Source: Hydractinia symbiolongicarpus
Taxonomy: Eukaryota > Cnidaria > Hydrozoa > Anthoathecata > Hydractiniidae
Length of the DNA: 64,000 bases
Reading direction: 5' to 3'
NCBI RefSeq assembly: GCF_029227915.1
Contig: NC_079883.1
Location: 21,576,001 to 21,640,000 of the forward strand
Shown here: piece after piece, positions 1 through 10,096 of the stretch
Numbering within the stretch: the first letter of the stretch is position 1
Layout of the letters: each line of letters begins with the position of its first letter
The notes under the pieces: model-generated
Databases searched by the model: none
What the model was told of the DNA's origin: nothing
Seen by the model: only the letters and a program-made list of their open reading frames with translations
Translations under genes and position numbers: made by a program

Positions 1-1496
1 GAGCCAGTTGTTTTTTAATTTTAGGCCGTAAGTCTGAACACAGCAGTCCCAACCCTCCACGCCTGGGTTCGATGGTCTTGTTTTTGTCAGAGAATACAGT
101 TCGCCCCTCTTTTGTCCTGCAAATAATTTTATTTTCTGTATCAGTGCCGGGTACACTATTTACATCAGTCGTGCTAGTGTAAGCTGTCCATTTGGCTAGG
201 CAAGAATTCTTCTGGTGTATACAACTGCTGTAAAATGCAGAACGATCCAGGACTAATATGCAAGTGAGAATCGTGTAGGTTTTAAAACAAAGAGAATTCT
301 GTTGCCTCAAAGAGGAGTGTATAATCTTAATGAAACTTATTAATCGTCGTGGCAAAGTTATAAACTTGATTGGTATTGGTTTGTTTACTTTAGTTTGCAA
401 TATTTTTTATATCCTATTTTTACATTGTAAGTCTGATTTTCTTTTTTGGATATATCAAAGTGCATCTAGCTAGCTGTTGGCAGAGCTAACAGTAAAGTGA
501 GAGACAGTGAAGGACATATAAACAGATATACATTGATTGGATCGAGAAGAGCAATATTTAGTTAATTTTGTAGCAAATTCATGTATATGTAATTTCAGGT
601 TGCTACATTTTTTGTTTAGCTAATTTATAGCGTTTTTCTTCCGTCCATTTTAAATAAGAAACAAGCTTACAATTTCCGTTGAGTTTTTTTTTACATCTTT
701 CATATTGAATGTGTTAAGCAATATATGTTTATTTAGCTTTATAGGTTTTTAGTGATTTTAGTTTTCAATTAAAATTGACTAATTTTCAAATTAAAGTTTA
801 CTTTGCCTCGCATCTTGAAAAGTTTGCCCTAAAATATCCTGATTGGCTTTAATTCTCCGGAAATAAAGCTGATTGGTTTAAAAAATAATGCAGTAGTGGA
901 ATTTAGCTGTAACTAATTTAATAAACAATTTTATTTTTTTGATCTTTGATTTTGCAGAAAATGCTGCTAACGCTTTCAGGTTATAAGAAAATTTGATTTT
1001 AGTAATTCTTGTTCAAAGTTAAACAAAAGAAAGTGACTTGAAGTAAAAATAAGAAGTTAAGTGGTTTATCAAGGATTTGTTCAGGGGTTGATTTTTAAGC
1101 TGTTTTTAACATTGGAGGGCAGCGGTTTTATTGAGGGGGAGGGGCTCAAAACGCCCATCCAATCCCCAGACAGTTTTTTTTAATAGCCCGGACAAGACTC
1201 TTAGAGGTTATTTTAGAATTAAATTAAAAAAATAACTAAAACAGAATAATTAAAAAAAAAAATCTTTAATAGTAACGGTATATTATTTTATATTTTATAT
1301 TAGTAATAAATTTTTCATGATCTATCTTTAGCGTTGTATAATTTGCTGTAATGATTTCACTGATTTCATTGGTTGAGTTTAGGAATTGTTGAAACCACAC
1401 TAGAGCTGCAGATCCTGTTTTTTATCGTTGTAGAAATAAATCAAAATATGAATTTGACTTTTTAGGTATAAAAACTTCAATGAACATATAACAGTA
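1..1496. other. AT-rich region upstream of RPA3, no gene seen
   Basis: No open frame over 60 codons and no recognisable exon. It probably holds the promoter and perhaps a 5' untranslated exon of the RPA3 gene. A pyrimidine-rich stretch ending in AG at 1464-1465 could be a splice acceptor just before the start codon; the TATAAAAA directly after it could instead be a TATA-like element. The sequence cannot decide between these. Confidence 0.4.
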
Positions 1497-1862
1497 ATGG
1501 AAAACAAAGTGATAGAATCAAAGCACTATGTAAATGGTGCAATGCTACAAAATAATGTTGGTAAGACTGTGTGTGCCATTGGTCGTATCACCATCATGAA
1601 TCCAAATGGAATGGAGTTGAGAGTTCAGCTGGCTGATGGTAAAGAGGTGAAAGCACAGTTGGAAGATCAACTTGAAGAACCACTTGAAGGATTTGTGCAA
1701 ATGCTTGCTCGTGTAAACAAAGACTTATCTCTAACGGTGGAGCATCTTGTTAGCTTTGGTGCAGGGGAAATTGACTTAAATATTTACAACGAAGCAGTGG
1801 TTTTGATGGCCAAACATCCTGGTTTATTTTCATCAAGTGAAGTGAACGGACAAATGTATTAA
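1497..1862 (+). CDS. RPA3: Replication protein A 14-kDa subunit (RPA3)
   Basis: This encodes the small subunit of the RPA heterotrimer, which coats single-stranded DNA in the nucleus during replication, repair and recombination; RPA14 is a single OB fold used mainly for trimer assembly. The 121-aa product has the same length as the human protein. Family features seen are the N-terminal stretch with a 'GAML' turn, the OB-fold strand 'VCAIGRI', the acidic 'LEEPLEGFVQMLARV' segment and the diagnostic 'DLNIYNEAV' motif near residue 95 followed by a short C-terminal helix. The coding sequence is one exon; the first ATG is in the right place for the family. It lies about 540 bp upstream of BANF1 on the same strand. 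No clear AATAAA follows the stop at once, so the 3' end is unknown. Confidence 0.95.
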   Translation: MENKVIESKHYVNGAMLQNNVGKTVCAIGRITIMNPNGMELRVQLADGKEVKAQLEDQLEEPLEGFVQMLARVNKDLSLTVEHLVSFGAGEIDLNIYNEAVVLMAKHPGLFSSSEVNGQMY

Positions 1863-2400
1863 ATGTATTAATGTATAAGAGCACTCTATGACAATAGTGA
1901 AGAATGACAACAAGGAGCAGAATCAAATGGACAATTGTATTTTTATTTTTTGCTTGGACATGTATGTTACACAAAATATTTATTATCATCTAATGGTAGT
2001 GCAAGAATTTCCTGTGTTTTTCAGGAAAACCAGCAATCCATTTTGTTATGTAGTTTTACTTCAGTTTTTTTTTTGTTTTGTTTTTTATTATAAATACTTA
2101 ACTCTTGTTATTACCTGCATTTCCACCAGAACACTTGCTAAATGTTGGATAACAGGGGCAACAAATTAAAATTGGTGGATTTTCATTTAAGGTGTAATCG
2201 ACCAACTGTGAACACAATGACTTGAAATAGTTTTGGCTTCTTTGCCTGAGCCTAAAATAGTCATTTTGTGTGCTTTTAGATATTTCTAAGCGCATTATAT
2301 TTTTTTAATTCGCTTACACATTCTTTTCTTTTAAACTGCGGAAGTTCTGTTAAAAATATACACTTGCATAATTTACATTTCAGAGTAGGAAATTAACAAC
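1863..2400. other. RPA3-BANF1 spacer
   Basis: Noncoding, AT-rich. It should hold the RPA3 3' UTR and the BANF1 promoter. A good acceptor (pyrimidine-rich, CAG at 2381-2383) lies 17 bp before the BANF1 ATG, which suggests a 5' UTR intron in BANF1. Short open frames here have no family features. Confidence 0.45.
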
Positions 2401-2673
2401 ATGTCTACCACTTCACAAAAACATCGCAATTTCGTTAGCGAACCAATGGGCGATAAGGAGGTGACTGAGTTGGCTGGGATTGGACCTGTGCTTGGTGATC
2501 GCCTGAGAGAGAATGGTTTCGACAAGGCGTATGTCGTACTTGGTCAGTATTTAGTGTTAAAAAAAAACGAAGAGATGTTTACAGAATGGCTGAAAGAGGT
2601 GTGTAAAGCAAACAAAAAACAAAGTAGTGACTGTTGTGGCTGTTTAAAGGATTGGTGCGACGCGTTTTTGTAG
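2401..2673 (+). CDS. BANF1: Barrier-to-autointegration factor
   Basis: BAF is a small homodimeric DNA-bridging protein of the nuclear lamina. It binds double-stranded DNA without sequence preference, binds LEM-domain proteins, and acts in nuclear envelope reassembly and chromatin organisation. The 90-aa product matches the family over its whole length (human is 89 aa): N-terminal Ser/Thr cluster followed by QKH, which in other animals is the VRK1 phosphorylation site; the helix-hairpin-helix '[12 protein letters not shown]' near residues 24-35; the near-invariant '[17 protein letters not shown]' around residues 39-55; and the C-terminal '[14 protein letters not shown]'. The coding region is a single exon preceded by a likely 5' UTR splice acceptor. 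A polyadenylation signal lies 204 bp downstream. Confidence 0.98.
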   Translation: MSTTSQKHRNFVSEPMGDKEVTELAGIGPVLGDRLRENGFDKAYVVLGQYLVLKKNEEMFTEWLKEVCKANKKQSSDCCGCLKDWCDAFL

Positions 2674-2876
2674 TTGCCATGTTTTTTAGGTGTGGTATAC
2701 AGAGAAGCACGATTTTGAATATTTGTAGACAGCACTTGTTGCTTAGTAGCAATATAAAACTTAGTGGGTATGATTTTAATGGTATGCCACTTTTATTCTC
2801 TTGTATGAAGCTGTGTTTATTTAGAAGTCGTTTTCTTGAAAACGAGCGGATATTGTCTTTATTTTAGCTGTATAAT

Positions 2877-2882
2877 AATAAA
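2877..2882 (+). terminator. Poly(A) signal, BANF1
   Basis: AATAAA about 200 bp after the BANF1 stop, in an AT-rich 3' UTR. This is the first canonical signal downstream of the gene on this strand. Confidence 0.6.
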
Positions 2883-2966
2883 ATTTATAAAGAAATTTAC
2901 CAGTGACTTTTTTTCTTCAGCCACTTGCTGTTACAGCTGTGGACACGCAGTATCGCTTGAGGTTTT

Positions 2967-3135
2967 AAAAAAACACGTGTTATTTCTTTTGATTTCCGGG
3001 TAATTAGTTGCTACTCTATAGACTTAATTAGCTTAGTGATTGTTTTCTTGTCTTTCTTAAGAAAAAGTTATTACAGTGTGTTATTGTAAGTAAAAAAACA
3101 CGTGTCTTGACAGGTGAACACGTGTGTTCAGTAAA
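2967..3135. promoter_or_regulatory. Three ACACGTGT palindromes (E-box/CACGTG type)
   Basis: The palindrome CACGTG, each time in an A/T-flanked ACACGTGT setting, occurs near 2974, 3099 and 3119. Such sites are bound by bHLH-zip factors in animals. They sit after BANF1 and before a repeat block, so they could also belong to the repeat. A regulatory role is an inference only. Confidence 0.25.
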
Positions 3136-3196
3136 GATTTTCGTTCGCTGTTTTTAGATGGCAATGTAAGAAGTTCAAAACACGTCGATGTGAACA

Positions 3197-4882
3197 GTTT
3201 GTTGTTGTTTGTTTTTTCTTTGTGAATACTCGTATTTTGTCCAAAATCGTTGCTTTTGTGACAGCGATGCTTGGAATATGATAGACAGCCGGACTCGTGG
3301 ATACCACTTTTAAAATTAAATCCCTACAAAATGCGTTGGGATTTAATTTTGCAAATGGTGCCATTGTCAGGGTTTTTAATTTATTTTATATTTTATAAGT
3401 TTTGCAAATTAAACATCAGCAGATAACCATCAAATAAATTTTATTTTATCACTTCTGCGTGCACGATCTCAGATTTTGGTCAAATCTCAAATTGCTATAT
3501 ATTCGATTTAATAGTTGCTTAAGGCAAATCTCCTCGGGACGATTTTTACGGCGATCGTCATAAATACTCAAATTTGATTGGTCGCGATTTTTGTCATGAC
3601 GAAAAGTTGAATTAGTTTCTACTTTTCGTCACAATAATCGTCGCGAATATCATCCAGGATAAAAAAATGAATTTCGTGAAAAAAACGCAGTTCTGATAAA
3701 AGGATTTGAAAGCCCTCAAAATATAGGTGCAAAAGGTTCCAGGGGTAAAATAAGACATAGCGAGTTCAAGTTATAAAAGTTGCTTTTGTGTAGTCACTAA
3801 GAACGAAACTCATAATTTTTTAGTCTGTGTAGAAAAAATCGTGAAGGGTGCTTGTTCCAAGTGATTTGTTAATTCAGCCAATCTGGCCATATTCACGATC
3901 GATGAACGTATTCCATCTTCTTCTACAAGCATTCATTGTGTCTTTGCTTTCGCCTGTCATCATCTTCAACAACAATGCAACCCCTGCTAACTACCTAGAC
4001 TCTCAATTATTTCAACTACAGATAGCAAAGGCTCAGTGACAACTACGGAATCTTCTAAACATACAAAATCTTCTGAAGTAAATTTGCGAGGAGTTACTTA
4101 CTCTTGCCTAGTCTTCAATTCTTTCAAGTTACCCCTTAACTCACTGAATGGAACATTCAAATCATTCTTTTCCCGATCTTGCTCTTCAACAGAAATGCCT
4201 GACTCACTCCATCTCCTCATGACAGCACAAATAATTTCAAAGCCGTTAGAATGTTGATGCTTAGAATTTCTTTCTTCGCTGCATATGCTTTGATTATCAT
4301 CAGGACCATTCCGGCACAGTACTTTGCCTTCAGAGAGAATCACTCCTTGGTTCATCGACTGTGGTATACATGGTAATGGTAGATAAGAATGCGAAATGAA
4401 TCACTTTTAAGATGTCTACAATTAGTACAACTTTCCGATCTTGTCGTACAAACTTTCCATCCAACTCCCGAACCCACTCCTTAAGCAAATCGCTGTCCAT
4501 CCAGCCTTTTTTCAGACCGCGGTAGCGACAGATCTTTAACTGACACATTTTACGCTCTTTAGGTGCGTGGGTCCTTTCGGGCAACCTTTAAAAGAATAGT
4601 CCAAAAATCTCTTTTGAGGCGGTTTTTTTCTCAAACAAACTTTTAGACTTCTTTTTCGATGCTTGTACGGACTTCATGCTTTCTTTAAAAAATAAACTAT
4701 AGCGTAACCACGCACGCAAAAAATCCGTGATTCGAATGTAAAAAAAACACGTGCGGACGTTGGAATTTCGGAATTTCTTTTGAAATTTGAACAAAAGTTC
4801 CATTTACGAGGGTGTAATTTGGCTCCAGGGACCAAGAGAATGGTCCCACTTACCCGGGATTCTAGTTAGCTAGCTAGATCGA
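3197..4882. repeat. Direct repeat unit 1 of a decayed DNA transposon block
   Basis: This unit and the one at 4883-7209 share three segments in the same order: 3197-3661 with 4883-5351, 3946-4022 with 6621-6687, and 4366-4882 with 6688-7209. Identity is high, with only scattered substitutions. Unit 1 has a segment (about 4023-4365) missing from unit 2, while unit 2 has a Penelope-like fragment where unit 1 has about 280 bp of other sequence. The unit contains pieces of a pogo/Tigger-type transposase on the minus strand and half of a Harbinger-like MITE (about 3524-3661). Confidence 0.8.
3946..4584 (-). pseudogene. pogo/Tigger-type DDE transposase remnant, copy 1
   Basis: The minus strand keeps pieces of a DDE_1 (pogo/Tigger/CENP-B-like) transposase. 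The first (4584 down to about 4390) has 'GWMDSDLLKEWVRELD' followed by 'KVVLIVD', the usual context of the second catalytic Asp. After a frameshift comes a degenerate 'LP.PCIPQSMNQGVI', the family's LPPNTT..QPMDQGVI block, with the third catalytic Asp replaced by Asn. A further open frame (4355-4098) ends at a good GTAAGT donor. Frameshifts, a shortened segment after the second Asp and the D-to-N change show it is inactive. The transposon family is inferred from motifs only. Confidence 0.65.
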
Positions 4883-5437
4883 AGTTTGTTGTTGTTTGTT
4901 TTTTCTTTGTGAATACTCCTATTTTGTCCAAACTCGTTGCTTTTTGCGACAGCGATGCTTGGAATATGATAGACAGCCGGACTCGTGGATACCACTTTTA
5001 AAATTAAATCCCTACGAAATGCGTTGGGATTTAATTTTGCAAATGGTGCCATTGTCAGGGTTTTTAATTTATTTTATATTTTTTAAGTTTTGCAAATTAA
5101 ACATCAGCAGATAACCATCAACTAAATGTTCTTTTGTCACTTCTGCGTGCACGATTTCAGATTTCGGTCAAATATCAAATTGCTATTTATATATTCGATT
5201 TAATGGTTGCTTAGGGCAAATCTCCTCGGGACGATTTTTACGGCAATCGTCAGAAATAATCAAATTTGATTGGTCGCGATTTTTGTCATGACGAAAAGTT
5301 AAATTAGTTTCTACTTTTCGTCACAATAATCGTCGCGAATATCATCCAGGCTAATTTTTTACCAAGCTCAAAAATAAACAAAGTGTTACAGATATTACTG
5401 TGGAAAGTTTATCATTTCTTGAACATGATAGTTTAGT

Positions 5438-5480
5438 AGGCAACGTTTCGGGAGATCCTTCTCCCATCATCGGGCAAAGT
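5438..5480 (-). ncRNA. Degenerate hammerhead-ribozyme-like motif next to the PLE
   Basis: On the minus strand a CGATGA core is followed by the stem GGGAG-loop-CTCCC and then GAAACG, the order CUGAUGA / stem II / GAAAC of a hammerhead ribozyme. Hammerhead motifs are known in the terminal repeats of Penelope-like elements. Here the U of CUGAUGA reads C, so activity is doubtful. It lies 130-170 bp beyond the PLE stop codon. Confidence 0.5.
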
Positions 5481-5609
5481 GAAATGATGTTGCGCATGTA
5501 TTTATATAATTGCAGAGGATCGAAATTCATAAAAATTAACCAAACAGAAACGAGCTGATAATTACAGTTAATTACGGTAATTAACATTTTCGGACCTGGA
5601 TGTAGGTAA

Positions 5610-6541
5610 CTACTTCTTCTGTAGGGCTGGTAACCAAATCTCAGGAAGTTGATACGAGATGCTGTTTATGTGTTTGTTACGTTCTACACTGTTGATGGTT
5701 TCTTTAATCTTCCTGGCCGTTGTTCTGGATTCTCTGTCAATGATTTTCTTCTCATCCCAATTAAACTGATGACTTTTGCTCCAGCTGTGGTCCGCAATTT
5801 CGTTTTTCTTCACATCGCCGTTTCTCACTGCGCGCATATGTTCTTGTACTCGTTGCTTAAACTTTCTTTTTGTTTCGCCTATATACACTGCATCACAATC
5901 TTTACACGGGATTTCGTAAACAACATTGTTTTGCTCTTCCAGGTTAATTTTGTCTTTTGGTTTAGACAAAGTGCTTCTTAGGGTGTCTTTAGAGGTAAGA
6001 ATGCATTTGATCTTGTGTTGCCTTAAAACTCGACGAAGGATCTCGCTGGTACCTGGTACGAAGGGTAGGAATGCTGATGCGATAAATTCCTCTGATGTTT
6101 CCTTGTTGTCTCCGTTGCATCTTCTCTTTATTTTATTTTCTACTTGCGTGATGACTTTATGACTGTATCCATTTGTGATTAATGCATTTCTTACACGTCG
6201 AATTTCTATTTTCCTCTCCTGTTTGTCACTGACTACACTGTTGGCACGATTCAGTAATGAAGATATGACACTTTCTTTGCAAGATTTCTGATGGTTTGAT
6301 TCGAAGTTAAGGTACTGGTCAGTGTGTGTTGGTTTACGATACACTGAAACTGAAATGGAACCATTCTTGCGTTTGACCAAAGTGTCCAGGAAAGCGATAC
6401 TTCCATCGTGTTCAAGCTCAACAGTGAATTTGATTTGTCGATGTAGGCCGTTGATGTGTTCATGCAACTCTTCTAGATGAGATCTTTTAATTATGGCGAA
6501 TACGTCGTCAACAAATCTTTTCCAAACTTTGGACGTCTGTC
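5610..6541 (-). pseudogene. PLE RT C-terminus plus GIY-YIG endonuclease
   Basis: The open frame gives about 310 residues of element protein. It begins with 'VWKRFVDDVFAI', the RT catalytic motif C in PLE style, followed by 'IKFTVELEHDGSIAFLDTLV' and 'VYRKPTHTDQYLNF', both standard PLE RT-thumb blocks. Near the C-terminus 'YEIPCKDCDAVYIGETKR' is the GIY-YIG nuclease core with its CXXC insertion, followed by the 'RVQEH' helix with the catalytic Arg. The frame runs to a stop at 5610 without internal stops, so this part decayed little, but the element lacks most of its RT and cannot be autonomous. The ORF's apparent N-terminus (6641-6542) is out-of-frame sequence. Confidence 0.85.
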
Positions 6542-6620
6542 TGATGTGACTAATGCTGTTGTCTCGTGTGCTTGCATGTATATTTCTGCCACTACTGATG
6601 ATGCAGGGCCTCCCATTTCG

Positions 6621-6911
6621 CCTGTCATCATCTTCAACCACAATGCTACCCGTGCTAACTACCTAGACTCTCAATTATTTCAACTGTGTCGTATACATGG
6701 TAATGGTAGATAAGAAAGCGAAATGAATCAATTCTAAGTTGTCTACAATTAGTACAACTTTCCGATCTTGTCGTACAAACTTTCCATCCAACTCCCGAAC
6801 CCACTCCTTAAGCAAATCGCTGTCCATCCAGCCTTTTTTCAGACCGCGGTAGCGACAGATCTTTAACTGACACATTTTACGCTCTTTAGGTGCGTGGGTC
6901 CTTTCGGGCAA
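6621..6911 (-). pseudogene. pogo/Tigger-type transposase remnant, copy 2
   Basis: Near-duplicate of the copy at 3946-4584, again with 'GWMDSDLLKEWVRELD' and 'KVVLIVD', here followed by 'NLELIHFAFL'. The downstream piece carrying the MNQGVI block is absent because the segment corresponding to 4023-4365 is missing. It is a relic. Confidence 0.6.
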
Positions 6912-7755
6912 CCTTTAAAAGAATAGTCCAAAAATCTCTTTTGAGGCGGTTTTTTTCTCAAACAAACTTTTAGACTTCTTTTTCGATGCTTGTACGGACT
7001 TCATGCTTTCTTTAAAAAATAAACTATAGCGTAACTACGCACGCAAAAAATCCGTGATTCGAATGTAAAAAAAACACGTGCGGACGTTGGAATTTCGGAA
7101 TTTCTTTTGAAATTTGAACAAAAGTTCCATTTACGAGGGTGTAATTTGGCTCCAGGGACCAAGAGAATGGTCCCACTTACCCGGGATTCTAGTTAGCTAG
7201 CTAGATCGAAGAAATTAGGAGAGTTTGAGAAGGCAAATCCAAGGGACCGGGGAAAAATGGTAGCAGAAGTAGAAGTTCCACTTATCCAGTGTGTTCTACA
7301 TCAAGCGGCAACTATTTTTTTTTATAAGTAAAAGAATTACATGTTAAATTTTCTTTACCCGGCTACAGCTTTGGATTTGGAACAACCAGAACTCAATATT
7401 CCTCCAAACTTTGCGTTTTAATACATCAGAACGCGCACTTGCAAGACGTTTAGTTGAATCGTTCTCATGACACTGGATGTCATTATGACACTGCAATACT
7501 GTCTTTACCGATGCGACTTCTCTTTTCTTCGCTTTTGTGTCCCTCTCCGTTATTTTATATTTTTTCTTATACAAAAGTTTATTTTATGAATACTTACTAT
7601 TCCAATAGACAGGGTTGTGGTAACTCAATTCCTTGTTTACGTCAAGGAGAATTCGTGTAAATCTTGTAACCCTTAAATATGTCCGTATACCGTGCAACAC
7701 CGATTCTTCACGGAAGAATAGGAAGCATTTTTAACTGATGTGTCGTCACTATGCT

Positions 7756-8509
7756 TTAACTCTATTCGGTCCGTGGGGGGCGGATTCCGCCCCCCCCCTG
7801 ACGGTTTTTTTTTAATAACTTCTGATTGCTTTGTTATATGGCTATGATACTTACTGAGTTTCAACATTTATCTATTAGACACCTGCATGCTAATTTTTTA
7901 GGTCCCATACCTTTCAGAGGCTTTGATATTGGCCATTACTCGAAACTACCCCTTAAAATCTCTATGAAATCCTTATAATGGGGAAAATATAATAACTCCT
8001 GTTAGGATTATCCTTAGAACTTGAAACTTGCAACACAACTTTGTTTCATCAAGAAGAATCATTTGGAATAATTTGAACACGTGACTAATCCGATTTCCCG
8101 ATTTTGTCGGATTTTACCCGAAAATCGGAAAAAAACGGATTTTCGGGCAATTTTTGGCAATTTTTTATCCGATCCATGTAAAAACCGGAAGATATGTTAA
8201 ATAACTTTTATTTAGCTTTCAGAAACTTCAAACTGAATGTAAAAATTCGCTCTAGAACAAAAGTAATTATATTTCAAGCAGATAGTGGCATTTTTAACAA
8301 TTTTCAAGCTTCTGATGACGTCACAGAAAATGTGCTGACGCAAGCAAAAGTTTATTGGCGCCATTTTGTTCCTTTTATTACGTAATATAAGTGTGCCAAG
8401 TTTGATTCAATTTGAACAACCCTATGAAAAGTTATTAAGGGGGGGCGGAATCCCCCCCCCCCCCCCCGGTCATAGTATGTTCGAAAAACCCCGGACCGAA
8501 TAGGGTTAA
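7756..8509. mobile_element. piggyBac-like MITE, TTAA-flanked, copy 1
   Basis: A 754-bp element bounded by TTAA on both sides (7756-7759 and 8506-8509). Its ends are inverted: the right end reads CGGACCGAATAGGG before TTAA, and the left end after TTAA reads CTCTATTCGGTCCG, one mismatch from its complement. TTAA duplications with CCCT-type termini are the mark of piggyBac transposons. Near the ends are long G and C runs (a 16-base C run at 8452-8467). There is no transposase frame. A second copy lies at 56377-57090 and a degenerate short one at 44977-45156. Confidence 0.75.
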
Positions 8510-9336
8510 AGGAGCATACCTTAGTGAAAGTAGTGTTCGCGGGATAACATTTTCACGTATTTTTTTCTTTATTTTGCGATAAGAAAATCGCTATTCAAGT
8601 GTTTACAAATTTTTGCAGGAATTAATTTACGCGTAAGTGAGCAAGGCCTTTCAATACTATCATAAAATCTCGCGTTTTGTTGTAAATACGTTGGTTGTGG
8701 CTAAAATGCGTGTTATACATTCTGACGGAAACCTATTTCGTCGTTTGAACGTAGCTTGGTAAACAGAAGGGACAAATATTCTTTAGATAGCTCGAAACGA
8801 TTCCAAAGTGACAGAGAAAAGAAAAATATAATAACAGGAGAGGGCAAACAAATTATAGTTATTTCGTCCAAACCTTTGCTGGAAGCACACGCATGAGGCT
8901 ATTATTACAAAGTTCGTTGCTAATACACAAATGCTTCAAAAAACAAGATTCCAGGAATGTTTTAGTTTAAGAAAGATCAATCCAAATAATTTGAATGCTT
9001 TGCACCTCGATATTATATTGTGGTAAGACACACCAGTTTATAGCAATCTGTCCTTAATGACTATCTAAGTTATGCAGGCGCGACTATATCCTTATATAAT
9101 AAATATCTTGACATTGATTAGCTTTATACGATCAAATGTCATCTAAATAAGTGTCACCTGACAACTGACATTGACATCTTGGCACGTGCAACATGTTGAA
9201 AGCAAAAAAGTATCGAAGTGCTTTTTGTGTCGCAGATTTCTCAAAGCATTCTTCGTAATATGTTGCTTACACAAGAGAAGAAAACATTATTAAGCTAACC
9301 GTAACAAGATGGAAGTAAGTACAGGTACAATAAAAT

Positions 9337-9406
9337 TCAACATTGGCCCCAGGTTTTTTTTCTCCCGGTATAAAAAAAGAGACAAGGCACCCTGGAATCG
9401 AAGTTG
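9337..9406. repeat. Small fold-back element, 'CAACCTCG.TCCCAGG' family
   Basis: About 70 bp with inverted ends: the left end pairs with the right-hand CCTGGAATCGAAGTTGA. Relatives with the same termini lie at 10023-10096, 30586-30652 and 52223-52321, so this is a dispersed short MITE-like family. Confidence 0.5.
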
Positions 9407-10022
9407 AATATACTTTGCAGTAGGAACTTTCTAAATAGAATCATATACTACCCTGGGTAAGAAAAGAATATATTTATATTTTAGCTGCTTTTTGCAAACA
9501 ACTCTGTTTGGCTATTTTCTTGCTTGCAGCACTTTCAAAGTAAATCGATATGCTGCTCATTTTTTCCACACGTAATAATTTAGGAATTTTTTATCTCGCC
9601 ACAACGTTTGTTATGGTAGGGGATATAATTTTAATTCCATTCGCAAAAATTTTCAGACTCCTCAAAGGACTAGAAGAGGGTTCTTGTCAGATCAGTGGTG
9701 TGGTTGAGAGACAGAAAGTTAGTCAACTTCGTTCTTAGAGCATTTTGCCTTTTCGATTAATTGGATAGCGGCGAAATCATTGGCTGGTCAGTAATAATAA
9801 TTCAGGGACCAATTCCTCCTGAAGGTGAAGATTAAAGTTGGTTAATCACATGCAAATAGAGAAATTGTAAAGTGAGTTATGTTTTTTTTTTGTGTATTGT
9901 CTCCTTATGGCACTTGTCTTTCTGTCTGTACATCCCACTGGTTTCATTTTACAACCGCAGAATGCCTCATAGAATTGGATATAACTTGTCTATCACCTCA
10001 GAACAAAGAAAACACAAAAAAT

Positions 10023-10096
10023 CACCCTCGTTCCTGGAGCTTTTTGTCTCTCATCGGCGCTGCGCTTATTGGTAAAGAGATCCTGGGTCGAGGTTG
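10023..10096. repeat. Small fold-back element, same family
   Basis: Left end ACCCTCGTTCCTGG, right end CCTGGGTCGAGGTTG, inverted to each other. The interior TTTTTGTCTCTCATCGGCGCTG recurs almost identically in the copy at 52223-52321. Confidence 0.55.

Larger units (their letters stand above)
5352..6633 (-). mobile_element. 5'-truncated Penelope-like retroelement (PLE)
   Basis: Minus-strand fragment holding the end of a reverse transcriptase, a linker and a GIY-YIG endonuclease, the arrangement that defines Penelope-like elements, plus about 260 bp of 3' sequence. At its 5' edge the RT block 'GEMGGPASSVVAEIYM' (a typical PLE RT motif) is visible in a different frame from the rest, so there is a frameshift near 6540, and everything upstream of this block is missing. 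It is embedded in the duplicated transposon block, replacing sequence present in unit 1. Confidence 0.85.
4883..7209. repeat. Direct repeat unit 2, carrying a Penelope-like fragment
   Basis: Second unit of the duplication described for 3197-4882. It starts exactly where unit 1 ends, so the two lie head to tail. The shared sequence is interrupted between 5352 and about 6620 by the Penelope-like retroelement. The final 520 bp (6688-7209) repeats 4366-4882 closely and ends in the same AGCTAGCTAGATCGAAG. Confidence 0.8.

Noticed and set aside
1-120. GGTTCGAT box near 67-74 as part of a tRNA gene
   Set aside because: No cloverleaf could be drawn around it; no A box at the right distance.
5649-6162. 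Plus-strand frames of 78-110 codons
   Set aside because: They are antisense to the Penelope-like endonuclease/RT frame.
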